A stretch of 64,000 bases of DNA, from positions 558,001-622,000 of the forward strand of contig NZ_CP026108.1 in NCBI RefSeq assembly GCF_002902965.1, given 5' to 3'. A program made the position numbers and the translations under genes. The notes beneath the pieces are model-generated. The model was not told the origin of the DNA. It was given only the letters and a program-made list of their open reading frames with translations, and did no database searches. Source of the stretch: Paraburkholderia hospita. GTDB taxonomy: Bacteria; Pseudomonadota; Gammaproteobacteria; Burkholderiales; Burkholderiaceae. How positions within the stretch are numbered: position 1 is the stretch's first letter; each line of letters begins with the position of its first letter. Below are positions 28,179-37,766 of the stretch, in pieces.

Positions 28179-28847
28179 CTATGTTGGAGACAGGGAGTCG
28201 AATTCCTGCAAGACATGCCGCAAATCCCTGCTGCGTTCGCTATTCGGACTGGGCGGCTCCTCCAGCAATCGATGGAGCAAGGCTTTCAGGTCAGAGACGT
28301 AGGCAGGTGCCCACGGCTGAGCGGATGCAATAGCCCGAATCAGGGCACGGTACTCTCCGTACTGTTCGGAGGCGATCGCCGCGACAACTTTCATGGTGAA
28401 TTCCATCGGTTCGACGTCCGCGTCGACGCTTACCCTGACCAGATCGGAGCAGGCCTCGTCGAAAACGCAGCTGACTTCCCATCCCTCTTCGGTCGTACGC
28501 TCAAAGATTGTTCCGGCCAGCGTGAAGAGCTGCCACATCAGATCCGGCGCAAGATCGGGCGCCGCCGCGGAAACATTCGAGGCAATGGTGACCCGCATGG
28601 CGTCGAGCTCCTCGGCCGGTTCGCCCACCTGCTCCGCGTCGAGAAATGCCGTTTGTGCGCCGAACTCGCTGACCCACTGGCGAACGGCATCCGCAACGTT
28701 TTCGCCTTTTTGTGCGGACAGCTCGAATTGCAACCGACGACGCATCGCCGGGTTCGTCATAGCCGCCTCGGCCAGCAGCGTCGCCAAGCCTCCTCGTCCG
28801 ACAGCCGCCAATGCTTTGGCATCGATCGGATTCTCCTCGTTCGACAT
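28179..28847 (-). CDS. DUF6880-like passenger protein
   Basis: A 222-residue helical protein starting MSNEENPIDAKALAAVGRGG after an excellent GGAGGAG site. It contains RRRLQFELSAQKGENVADAV, ERTTEEGWEVSCVFDEACSD and LIRAIASAQPWAPAYVSDLK. I recall this repeat-rich helical family as DUF6880, of unknown function, found widely in proteobacterial accessory DNA. It is divergently oriented to the transposase within the same transposon. It may be a cargo gene or a regulator of transposition; nothing in the sequence decides. Confidence 0.7.
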   Translation of the reverse strand: MSNEENPIDAKALAAVGRGGLATLLAEAAMTNPAMRRRLQFELSAQKGENVADAVRQWVSEFGAQTAFLDAEQVGEPAEELDAMRVTIASNVSAAAPDLAPDLMWQLFTLAGTIFERTTEEGWEVSCVFDEACSDLVRVSVDADVEPMEFTMKVVAAIASEQYGEYRALIRAIASAQPWAPAYVSDLKALLHRLLEEPPSPNSERSRDLRHVLQEFDSLSPT

Positions 28848-29020
28848 TGCTCCTCCTGCAGAATGAAAGCCGCTGAGGCCACGGTTACGGTGAAATGGTG
28901 GATCGCTCGGTTGTGCTACGTTCGGCAACGCAACTCAAGGCCCGCCCGCAGCCAGCAAGCTGACGCTCAGGCAAAGCGAAACTCTGATTCCCACTTGCGC
29001 GCGTTCAAGAATATAAACTC

Positions 29021-32000
29021 ATGTCCGCCTCGCACCGCCTCTCGATCCTCACACGTGCCGAAATCGACGAACTGTATGCGTTGCCGCGCTTTACCGACGA
29101 AGACCGGCACACGTACTTCGAGCTCGGCAACGCCGAACAGCAGCTCGTCCGGGCGCGCACACTTCCGGTCGCGGTCCACCTCATCCTGCAACTCGGGTAC
29201 TTCAAGGCCAGATTCCAGTTCTTCCACTACGACCCGCCGGCCGGGGCAGATGATCTGCGCTACATCGTCGCGCGGCACTTCCCCGACGAAGCGCCTCCCG
29301 CCATAGCGATTCCTTCGGCACCGACGCGCCGCGCCCTACAGCACAGCATCCTTGATCTGTTCGGCTTTCGGCTATGCGAGGGTGCCACGAAGGCCGACCT
29401 CGAAAAGCGGGCACGGCGCCTTGCGAGGCTTTCCACACAGCCCGCCTTCATCCTGCGCGAATGCCTGCAGTATCTGAAGCACGAACGTGTTGTCGCGCCT
29501 ACCTACTCATTCCTGCAGGACATGGTTGGGCGTGCGGTCGCTGCGGAGCGCCAGCGCGTCTCGGCGCTGCTCGAACGTGCGCTCACCAGGTCAATCGCGC
29601 AGCAGCTCGATGCGATGCTCGAGGTCGACGACTCGATCTATCAGGTGACGCTCCTCAAGCGCGAACCAAAGGACTTCAGCTACAAGGAACTGCAGCAGGA
29701 ATCCGAACGCAGAGCGTTCTTCGCACCGCTTTACGCATTCGCCCAGCGGTTTCTCGACGCCACCGGCATCTCCGCGGACAGCATCCGCTACTATGCCTCG
29801 CTCGTCACCTTCTACACCGTCTACAAGCTGCGTCGCATGGCCCCCGGCGTCGCGCGCCTGTACCTGCTGTGCTTCACCTGCCACCGCTTTCGCCAGGTAA
29901 ACGACCGCCTGATCGAGGCCTTCATCTGTCTCGTCAACGACTACGAGCAGACTGCGCGGCAGGCTGCGGGCGAGGCGGCGCAAAACGCGCTCACCGAAGC
30001 GGGCACTCACCTGAAAGCCGCGGGTGAGGTCCTGCGCCTGTTCGTCGACGGCTCGATTCCATATAATGCCTCCTTTGCCAGCGTGCGCCAGAGAGCTTTC
30101 GCGTTGCTCGCGCCCGAACGCATCGAGACCGTTGCACAATACATGTGCAACGTCACCTTCGATAAGGCCAGCTTCGAGTGGTCACGCTATACGGCGCTCT
30201 CACACGCGTTCAAACGCAATCTGCGGCATCTGTTTGCCGAACTGGCCGTGGCCGGCCGCGTCGAAGATACGCCGTTGCTCGAAGCCGTCGACTTTCTGCA
30301 GGAGTGCCTGCGCGGCGGCACGCCACTTCGACAGTGCAATCCATCGTCCTTCCCCACGGCGTTCATCCCGAAGACACTCAAGCCCCATCTCTATCACCCC
30401 GGATCCGGCAAGGCGAAGCGGCTCGATGTGGATCGCTTCGAGTTTCTCGTCTACCGGCTGCTGCGCAACGCACTTGAGGCAGGCGACGTCTTCTGTCACG
30501 ACAGCAACGAGTTTCGCCGTTTCGAAGACGACCTGATCAGTGACGCGCGCTGGCGGCACAAGGACGCCATTCTCAACGAGCTCAACCTGCAAGTCCTGCT
30601 CGCGCCCGTCGCGCAGACGCTTGCCGGTTTGCATGATGACATCGAGCGCCTCCTCGAACATGTCAACCATCACATCGACGGAGGCGACGATCCCTACCTC
30701 AGGGTTCGGCACCAGGGCGGCAAGCCTCGCCTGAACCTGGGCTATCCGGAGCCCGATGAGAACGTCAATCACGCCTTCTACGGCCAGATCCCCAGCATCG
30801 ACATCGCGCGGCTGCTCTGGTTCGTTGCCGTTCGCACCGGCTTTCTCGAGGGATTCACGCATGTGCTCGACCGGTACGTCAAACACGAGGCCGATCTACG
30901 GGAGCTCCTCGCCTGTATCATCGCAATGGGCACCAATATGGGGCTGCGCAAAATGGCCGAAGTCTCGGGCCTCAGTTACGCCGCGCTCGTGAGTTGCGCA
31001 CGCAATTATCTTCGCGTTGAAACAGTGCACTCGGCCAATGATGCGATCAGCAATGCGACTGCGGAGCTGCCCGCCTTTCACCTCTTCAACATCGGCGACC
31101 AGATCCATTCAAGCAGTGATGGCCAGCGCTTCGAGACCCAGTTCGATACCTTCCAGGCTCGCCATTCGCCCAAATACTTCGGCCTCGACAAGGGTATCAG
31201 CGCAAACACCGCCGTCGCTAACCACGTGCCGTTCAACCTGACCGTCTTCGGCGCTAACGAACACGAGAGCCATTACGTGTTCGATCTGCTCTACAACAAC
31301 ACCTCCGACATCCGCCCACAACTGCATTCCACCGACACGCACGGCACCAACCAGGTGAACTACTGGATCCTGTATGCATTCGGCTATCAGTTCGCGCCGC
31401 GCTATCGCGACTTTCACAAGAAACTTGCCGGCCTCGTTGGCCGTCATGCACCGGGTCACTACGGCAAGTGGCTCATCAAACCCTCGCGCAAATCCAATGA
31501 CGAAATGATCATCCGTGAATGGCCCGCCGTCCAGCGGATCATGGCCTCGCTCGGCCAGAAGCAGGTCTCGCAGGCCACCATCGTGCGCAAGCTCGCGAGC
31601 TACAAGCGCCAGAACCAGACGAAAAAGGCGCTGTGGGAGCTCGACAACCTCTGCCGTACACGCCACATCCTGCAGTTCATCAACGATGTCGGCCTGCGTC
31701 AGTCAATACAGAAGGCCCTCAACCGGGGTGAAGCGTATCACCGGCTGCGCCGCGCCGTCGCCTTCGTCAACGGCGGCAAGCTGCGCGTGCACACCGAGGC
31801 CGAGCAGCAATTGTGGAACGAGTGCGCGCGCCTCATCGCCAACGCCATCATCCATTACAACACCACGCTGCTCTCGCGGGTTCACGAGCAGAAGCGTGCC
31901 ACGGGCGACGAGGCCGCGATGGCGTTCATCGCCAGCATGTCGCCAGTCGCCTGGCGGCACGTCAACCTCTTTGGCGCCATGGATTTCGGCGCCGCGACCG

Positions 32001-32100
32001 CGCCAGTCGACATCGACGCGCTCGCCTCGTATTACGCCGACCCCGAGTACTGGGCCCGCATGCGCAGGCGGCAGCCGACGAGGAGGATGAGGACGGCTGA
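29021..32100 (+). CDS. tnpA: Tn3-family transposase with altered C-terminus
   Basis: Starts at ATG 29021. The N-terminal DUF4158 region reads LSILTRAEIDELYALPRFTD and YFKARFQFFHYDPP. The C-terminal Tn3 DDE domain contains NLTVFGANEHESHYVFDLLY, TDTHGTNQVNYWILYAFGYQ and RAVAFVNGGKLRVHTEAEQQ. The gene has about 1,027 codons to its likely original stop at 32098-32100 (ending AADEEDEDG). An extra base near 32070 moves the frame so that it runs on through the right inverted repeat to 32245, giving a 1,074-residue product with a foreign tail. The catalytic domain precedes the shift, so activity may remain. Confidence 0.9.
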
Positions 32101-32445
32101 CACCCGACTTTCAGGACGCCAGTTCCGCCATTCATCTGGCCCGGGAAGCCTTGTCCGTGAGGGTCTAAAGGAGATTGTCACTTTTCGGGGGGTGGGCGAA
32201 AATTGCCTTTTTCGTGCCCTGTTTGCAATCGATCGCTGCTCCTAGCCTAGCCTATGACATTGGTGTGTTTGCAGACGGGAGCATGTCGCCGAAACGTTCT
32301 GGTCCTTCGCATAAGGCAAATGCTTCGCATCCCGAAATAGATCAGAAGAAAAGATCATCCTCTGAAAATAAGCGGCGTTCACGGTACAAAGCGTGAGGCT
32401 GTTCGGGACAAACTGCGGTCAAGAGAGCGCATCTTGGCAGCGGTA

Positions 32446-32592
32446 ATGTTGCAGCTTTAGTTCAATTCCCATGAGTGTCGCGACTTTACATCAATTCAAA
32501 GTGACAACAACTTGCAACCCCCTATGGGGTGGTTCGTTGATTGGTGCGGGTTTCCGGCTACCGAGGGGGTTGCATGTTTAGTTCGATTGACA
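32446..32592. repeat. 147-bp hairpin repeat, copy B
   Basis: The counterpart of 19063-19209. The stem is TGCAACCCCC (32513-32522) with GGGGGTTGCA (32565-32574). Relative to copy A, both arms changed together (GGAACC/GGTTCC to GCAACC/GGTTGC), so pairing is preserved. The right end TGTTTAGTTCGATTGACA is identical to copy A. Confidence 0.8.
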
Positions 32593-32828
32593 GATAGCGC
32601 GCGGCTCGGACGAGGCATACAGCCAGACGTGAGCCGCGCGCGCTCGCTCTACGAGCAAGCCGTTGACCTTAGGCCCAAGGCCTCGGCGCACAATCTCGGA
32701 CTTTTCTGGGAGGGGTGCGGGGAGTGGAAGACAACAAGGTGATCCCGGACCGCGCGAAGGCCATGCAGAGCTATCGACGCAGTGGAGATGACGTGCGCTG
32801 CCAACGCCGTTTGCAAGCGCTGCGCTAA
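32593..32828 (+). pseudogene. Sel1-repeat remnant
   Basis: Directly after the repeat, a frame reads GRGIQPDVSRARSLYEQAVD and ASAHNLGLFWEGCGE. A shift then gives VIPDRAKAMQSYRRSGD and a stop at 32826-32828. The pattern (G.G...D...A..LYE.A.......A..NLG) is a Sel1-type tetratricopeptide repeat. The N-terminus is cut by the repeat and the frame is broken, so the gene is dead. Confidence 0.5.
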
Positions 32829-33291
32829 AGCAGTTCCTGTCCGCCTTCCAGCGTCGCGCAGGCCGACTGGACATGGTTGTCTCTGCTTCACTGCCCGGCC
32901 GTGTCTGCACAAAACCGTCGCCGGCTAACGGACTGTGCCCAAGTAAGGCAGAAGTCAGACCTTTGCATCGCGCCCGGAGAGAATCTGTGGCGTGTCGATG
33001 GTCTGCGACGCTTCAGAACCGACTGCCGTGCTCCAATTGAATCAGTCTCCGCGGCGACAGGGAACCGTTGTCACGGTGACTCACGATTGCGCAACAGCGA
33101 CGCAGCCACTGTCGGCCGGTAGGCCTGGTACCTGAATCCGATCCGGGCCACCGAAAAGTGGACCAGGTGCCGTCCGTGGACCTGCCGACTGACAGGTATC
33201 ATTCCGGCGTGGTACAAATTCTTCTGTCGCGGGCGGTCGCTCTGCGGTACTGCGGTCGCGAATGCGACTTTCAACATCTACAGGTTCAAAA
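32829..33291. other. Leader region of the cold-shock gene
   Basis: No gene is supported. It should hold the promoter and the untranslated leader of the cold-shock gene, which in this family often folds into a temperature-sensitive structure; I cannot verify that here. Confidence 0.4.
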
Positions 33292-33495
33292 ATGGCAACT
33301 GGTACGGTGAAATGGTTTAACGATGCGAAGGGCTTTGGTTTCATCACGCCGGACGAAGGCGGCGAAGACCTGTTCGCCCACTTCTCCGAGATCAAGACGG
33401 AAGGCTTCAAGTCATTGCAGGACAATCAGAAAGTCAGCTTCGACGTGAAGATGGGTCCAAAGGGCAAGCAGGCCGCCAATATCAAGCCAGTCTAA
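33292..33495 (+). CDS. CspA-family cold-shock protein
   Basis: A 67-residue single OB-fold: [20 protein letters not shown], then [20 protein letters not shown] and [20 protein letters not shown]. The RNA-binding motifs KGFGFI (RNP1) and LFAHF (RNP2-like, VFVHF in others) are intact. It binds single-stranded RNA or DNA and melts RNA structure. An intrinsic terminator follows, so it is a single-gene unit. The upstream extension of the frame is untranslated leader. Confidence 0.97.
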   Translation: MATGTVKWFNDAKGFGFITPDEGGEDLFAHFSEIKTEGFKSLQDNQKVSFDVKMGPKGKQAANIKPV

Positions 33496-33521
33496 CCGGC
33501 GCGCGCATCGTCCTGACAGGT

Positions 33522-33549
33522 GACCCGCCTTGCGCGGGTCAAATTTTTT
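33522..33549 (+). terminator. Terminator after the cold-shock gene
   Basis: The stem GACCCGC / GCGGGTC is followed by AAATTTTTT. It ends 54 bp after the stop codon. A very similar sequence (CCTGACAGGTGACCCGCC) occurs near 40700 next to the GGDEF-EAL gene end. Confidence 0.8.
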
Positions 33550-33663
33550 GGTTCAGCGTGTCAGGAGTCCGTGCATTGGGTGGCATTGCGGTGCACCGGT
33601 TCAAGCAGGACGGACAAGTCCTGCTCATGGCCAGTCATCCCACCGACAATCAGGCCGCGTCAA

Positions 33664-34425
33664 TCAGGCGGCAACGGGCGCCGAGGCGCTATCACTGCTT
33701 GGTGCAGCTGCTACCGGGTTCTGCGGCGCCCGCTTCGCAGGTGCCTTCCTCGCCACCGCTTCTTTCGCCGCAGTTTTCCTGACTGCTGCCTTCTTCGCGG
33801 GTGCCGGGTTTGTTACTGCCTTGACTTTCTTCGCGGCGACCGTTTTTCCCGTCAACTGTTTCGTCGCAGCTTTCTTTGCGGTTGCCTTCCTGGGCGAAAC
33901 GGCCTTCGAATCCGAGGCGCCCTCTGCCGCGGCGACAATCAGAAACTTCGAACGGTCTTTGGCGTCAGCCAACCATGCCGGTGCAGGGCCGCGGCCACTC
34001 CACGTCGCCCCACTCTTTGGGTCGCGGTATTTCGGCGCCTGAGGGCCCTTCACATAGTTGCCCGTCGTTGCTGGCTTCTTTGCCGCAATGACCGGTTGTG
34101 CAGCGCTGCCGTCGATCAGAAACTTCGTCCGGTCACGCGCGCTCGCGATCCATGCCGGCGCGCGGCCGTGCCCCGTCCAGGTGGCACCCGTCTTCGGATG
34201 ACGGTACTTTGCCGATGCTACTGGCTTGGGAACCGTCCTGGCGCCTGGCTTGCGACCACGCTTCTTGCCGCCGGTGTGTGCTTCGATGTCGGCAACGGTC
34301 AAGCCATGCTTTTCCATGAGATCACGAATCTTCGCGATGACGCCGGACGACTGCTTCGCGGCAAGCGCTGCGGCCTGGGCCTGCAACCTGGCGATTTTCG
34401 CCTGCACGTTTTCGAGCGTAGCCAT
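33664..34425 (-). CDS. H-NS family protein with two DNA-binding domains and a histone-H1-like tail
   Basis: 253 residues. Residues 1-50 form the oligomerisation coiled coil (MATLENVQAKIARLQAQAAA). Two consecutive H-NS C-terminal modules follow: KYRHPKTGATWTGHGRAPAW at about 73-92 and KYRDPKSGATWSGRGPAPAW at about 131-150, each ending RxKFLI. The last 85 residues are Lys/Ala-rich with AAKK-type repeats, like bacterial histone H1. Single-module H-NS is about 100-135 residues. It should bind AT-rich DNA in the nucleoid and silence genes; the tail may give non-specific binding. The core loop is altered in both modules (GHGR, GRGP instead of GRGR). Confidence 0.9.
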   Translation of the reverse strand: MATLENVQAKIARLQAQAAALAAKQSSGVIAKIRDLMEKHGLTVADIEAHTGGKKRGRKPGARTVPKPVASAKYRHPKTGATWTGHGRAPAWIASARDRTKFLIDGSAAQPVIAAKKPATTGNYVKGPQAPKYRDPKSGATWSGRGPAPAWLADAKDRSKFLIVAAAEGASDSKAVSPRKATAKKAATKQLTGKTVAAKKVKAVTNPAPAKKAAVRKTAAKEAVARKAPAKRAPQNPVAAAPSSDSASAPVAA

Positions 34426-34827
34426 TCTTTCCCTTTTCTGTATGTAGTAATGGCCGAACTATGCCAGCAAGTAAGACGCACGTCGATAGTGGGCACGCTA
34501 CAATTGAGAGAGGCTCAGACTCCGAACGAACAATTCGGCTGCTTCGTCGGCTTTTGGTTAAGGCACAACCAAGGGATGAGCGACGACGATCGCTATGCTA
34601 CGAAAGCGGCTATAGCCGGGCCGCTCGCACCCGGCTTCACTCAGCCCCGGCGCCGGAACCGCGACCTCAAATACGCAGCCTGACGAGATAACTGCGGCTT
34701 TAATCTTCTGGAAAGCGGCGACAGCCGCTCCCCGACCAACTCGATTGAGCAGATCAAATCCGCTTCAGACAGGTTGTCCGCAGATCATGTGGAAGAACAG
34801 TCGAACGGTACTCACGGATGAAAACGA
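34426..34827. other. Divergent intergenic region between two H-NS-family genes
   Basis: About 400 bp with no gene; it should contain both promoters. A+T content is higher than in the flanking genes, which would suit autoregulation by H-NS-type proteins, but I have not computed it. Confidence 0.4.
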
Positions 34828-35154
34828 ATGGATGAACGCAAGCGGGACAGCATGATCGCTTATCTGCGCCACCGGATGGAAGAACATGGCATTGAGCCGG
34901 ACGACCTGGCTTCAGCAATAGCGGGCGATCAGGTGAGGCAGAAAGCAGCCCGGTATCAAAATGCGACGGGGGATACCTGGACAGGCGACGGGGAAATGCC
35001 CCAGTGGCTGAAGCAGGCGATTAGCTCAGGACAAAGACTCGAGCATTTTGAGATGGCATCGGCGTCACCGATGCAGGATACCCAGCGAAAGAGGATCGAC
35101 TGGCGCGGCGACCCTTTCGCAGGGAGTCCACTCGCGCGGCAGCACGCTGACTGA
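34828..35154 (+). CDS. Short H-NS-like protein
   Basis: 108 residues: a short helical N-terminus (MDERKRDSMIAYLRHRMEEH) followed by RYQNATGDTWTGDGEMPQWL and ISSGQRLEHFEM, a divergent H-NS DNA-binding module. Aspartate and glutamate replace the arginines of the usual GRGR core, so minor-groove insertion is doubtful. It could act as a modifier that co-oligomerises with other H-NS proteins. The start ATG has only a weak purine run upstream. Confidence 0.7.
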   Translation: MDERKRDSMIAYLRHRMEEHGIEPDDLASAIAGDQVRQKAARYQNATGDTWTGDGEMPQWLKQAISSGQRLEHFEMASASPMQDTQRKRIDWRGDPFAGSPLARQHAD

Positions 35155-35972
35155 CGAGTACACCTGCTCGTGCTGGGCGAACGCCGGCTGCGACAGATGG
35201 ATTCGATAGCGCGGGCCCTGTTGCCTTCCAGGCTGTGGGGAAAAGCGGTGATGGAAACCCGGCTCGCCCGGATCTCGAGGTTAGGAGCGGCGCGACTCCT
35301 GGAAATCCTCACCTTTTATCGACCTGAGCACGCAGACGAGTGATGTGTGCCTGCCCGCCTTTGAAATGTGCCAAGCCAGGTGATGTTGCGCAAAAAATCA
35401 TTTGAGTACATGTTTTAAGGTATTTTCCTGACACACCGATCGTGCCGCGTCATAGAATGAATCTGCTTGCCGTATGAACAGATTGGCAGGCGCCGATTAA
35501 TTCGAAAGAGAGTTCCCACGACCATTGCGTCACCGTCGCGGTAATCCCAAAGGTGCGCCGTAACAGGGTGTTCAAGGTAACCAGTTGCTGACGTCCCGCG
35601 TTCGAACCTGCAAGGGTTTTTCTCGCGGCCCCGATACAATCAGAACGATCGAAGCCCTCAGCGGATCTTTTCGACGCCGTACTTAAACCCGATGCCAACG
35701 GAAGCCCCCTCGCCGCTCGTTCGCCTCTCTCCCGACGTCGTCTTCAGTCGGGAAGTGCTCGGCCGTCGGCGTGAGGAAGAACCGTTTTCGCTCTCCAGCA
35801 GCGCTGTGCGTCCTGCGCCGATGCCCCGGGCAATCACCCGGAAAAGCGCAGTCCGGTCCGACGTCGCTCCCACTGAACAGCCATCCCTCTTCTGAGCATC
35901 GCTGCACTTTGACGAATCGCGGCCGACAATCTGAACATCCTCTTCACCCAATTCTTCCGCGACCGATCAGAT
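35155..35972. other. Gene-less 0.8 kb
   Basis: Frames on both strands lack support. On the minus strand, just before 35658, the words GEGASVGIGFKYGVEKIR resemble the last strand of an outer-membrane barrel, but no continuous upstream frame is convincing. Confidence 0.4.
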
Positions 35973-37433
35973 TCATGATCTGAACAAACGCAGGAGCGCT
36001 TCGCGAAGGTCCGATACGTCCAGCACGTGCTGCGCGCGCGTGAACGCGACGTAGAGCAGCCGCAGCTCGTCCTTCTCCACAGTCAGGCGACCATCGACGT
36101 ATTTGAACAGAAAATCGTTGATGACTTTCACCCGCTTCCATTCGAGGCCCTTGGCCCGATGCACCGTGGAGATCACGTAATCGGCCTGCGCTTCAGGCGT
36201 AATCCGTTGCGCCAGCGAGCGCAGATAGCCGGTTCCGAATTCATCGACAATCCGCACGATGGGAAGCAGATCGGCGCCGGCCGCGCTGCGCGCGAAAGTC
36301 TGTGCATCGTCCCACGTCTCAAACAGCGAAAAGGCTGCAGGTCTGTAGGCCCGCCGCCCCGCTATCAACCTGTCTGCCCCATCTGCATACGCAACAATTT
36401 CGGTGGGACTCATGCGGATTGACGGGCGGTGGCCCGCCTCCACGCCTGCGGCCAGATGCCAGATGGCGGACACATTCTTGCGGCAAAGGATGGCATCAAC
36501 GGGTGGAGCGACCATCGGGTCCTCGACGAGGATCGAGCCGATCGTGCCCTGGCCGCGAACGGCTGTCTGCTCGCCCAGCAGCCCGAGTAGCCGGCTGGCG
36601 AGCGTGGCGAACGTGTGACCGAAACGGAAGGACTCGGTCAGCGCGTGTTGGGGTGCATCGATCTGCGCCATGGCGTTCACTGCGCCACGCCATTCGTATA
36701 TCTGCTGGTACGGGTCACCAACGTAGACGATCTGGGCATGTGGCTGCCGGTTCAGAAGCCACAGCATCACGCCATCGCTGTCCTGCGCCTCGTCGAAGAG
36801 GATAAAGTCAGATTCGATGCGCGGGTGCCCCTGCGCCCAGACCTTCAGATAGATGTCGGGAATGATGGCGCTGCGGCCACGCGGGTCCGTGCTCTCACTC
36901 CACAGGCGAGCGACATGGGGGCTCAGTCCTTCCCGCAGCCAGTCGGCGGCTTTATCGTCGATCTTCTCGTCGACGGGAACATGGATAGCTTTCGGCGCGT
37001 CGTCAGCCGAGCGGCAGAACCTGCCCAGTCCATCGACAATCATGCGACCGAGCTCGAACGGTGTGAGTTCGACGGTCTTTCCCGTCACGAGGGGCACCTC
37101 TACTGCACCGATGCCATAGCGAGCAGCAAGTTCGTGAGGCGGCTCCGCGGGGTGGTTCACCCGCGCGGCAAGCGCGGGTGACACCGATCGGTAGGCCAGC
37201 GAGTGGACTGTTCCGGCCATCACGTTGGGCGGAAAGCCGCGCCGCGCGTGCTCTGCAATCTCGCGGTTAAACGCCAGATAGATGCCACGCTGATGGGCGA
37301 GACGGGTTGCGACAAGCCGTAGCGTCGAGGTCTTGCCCGCGCCCGCGTACGCCTTGATCTTGAGATTGCCGCCACCGGCGACAGCATCGACGATCGCCTG
37401 CTGTTCAGGTGTCGGTCTTATCAAACGGGCCAT
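35973..37433 (-). CDS. UvrD/FBH1-like superfamily 1 helicase
   Basis: 486 residues with the SF1A motifs in order: Walker A AYAGAGKTSTLRL (about 28-40), AFNREIA (Ia), DEAQDSDGVML (motif II, about 214), VGDPYQQIYEWRGAVNAM (motif III), STVHRAKGLEWKRV (motif V) and LLYVAFTRAQ (motif VI). This short form, without the extended 2B domain, resembles the stand-alone F-box helicase-like proteins of bacteria. It should unwind DNA 3' to 5' using ATP and may act in recombination or conflict with mobile DNA. It starts at 37433 with no clear operon partner. Confidence 0.88.
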   Translation of the reverse strand: MARLIRPTPEQQAIVDAVAGGGNLKIKAYAGAGKTSTLRLVATRLAHQRGIYLAFNREIAEHARRGFPPNVMAGTVHSLAYRSVSPALAARVNHPAEPPHELAARYGIGAVEVPLVTGKTVELTPFELGRMIVDGLGRFCRSADDAPKAIHVPVDEKIDDKAADWLREGLSPHVARLWSESTDPRGRSAIIPDIYLKVWAQGHPRIESDFILFDEAQDSDGVMLWLLNRQPHAQIVYVGDPYQQIYEWRGAVNAMAQIDAPQHALTESFRFGHTFATLASRLLGLLGEQTAVRGQGTIGSILVEDPMVAPPVDAILCRKNVSAIWHLAAGVEAGHRPSIRMSPTEIVAYADGADRLIAGRRAYRPAAFSLFETWDDAQTFARSAAGADLLPIVRIVDEFGTGYLRSLAQRITPEAQADYVISTVHRAKGLEWKRVKVINDFLFKYVDGRLTVEKDELRLLYVAFTRAQHVLDVSDLREALLRLFRS

Positions 37434-37766
37434 TTGCAGTTCGGGAGCAGATGAACCGACAGTCTACGCGGAACGCACAGGCCGCAACTGCAATGCGCTG
37501 CGCCAACCAGGCAACCACGGCGTCCAGCGAACTGGACAGAATCCGGTCCGTCCCTGGAGTCGTCGTTCCGATCGTCGCGGACGTGTTGCACATCGGATGA
37601 AAGTCCCGCGGCGTTCATTCCTCGAATCTGCCGCACATTGCGTCCCAGGATGACCGGCGGGGACCGCATGCAGCACTGCCCACTGCCTGGTAAGGCGTTT
37701 TCGACGACATCGCCTCGTCTATAATCGGGATACCCTGAATATTCACATCGCATGGAGCCGTACTTT
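37434..37766. other. Divergent intergenic region
   Basis: Between the helicase (minus) and the duplicated-module protein (plus). No gene is supported. TATAAT (37722-37727, as TATAATCGGG) could be a -10 box for the plus-strand gene, about 40 bp before its start. Confidence 0.4.

Larger units (their letters stand above)
28080..32207 (+). mobile_element. Tn3-family transposon, about 4.1 kb
   Basis: Imperfect 38/39-bp inverted ends: left GGCTATTTTTGCCCATCCCC (28080-28118) and right, reversed, GGCAATTTTCGCCCACCCCC (32170-32207), each with CCCCCGAAAA and an AAT-CTCC inner edge. Between them are a DUF6880-like gene (minus) and a large transposase (plus). No resolvase gene or obvious res site is visible. 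I find no 5-bp target duplication (flanks AACTT and TTTTT), in line with the missing continuation of the interrupted gene. Confidence 0.85.

Noticed and set aside
35658..35951. Outer-membrane protein C-terminus
   Set aside because: Only the last dozen residues look like a beta-barrel strand; the rest of the frame has no such character.
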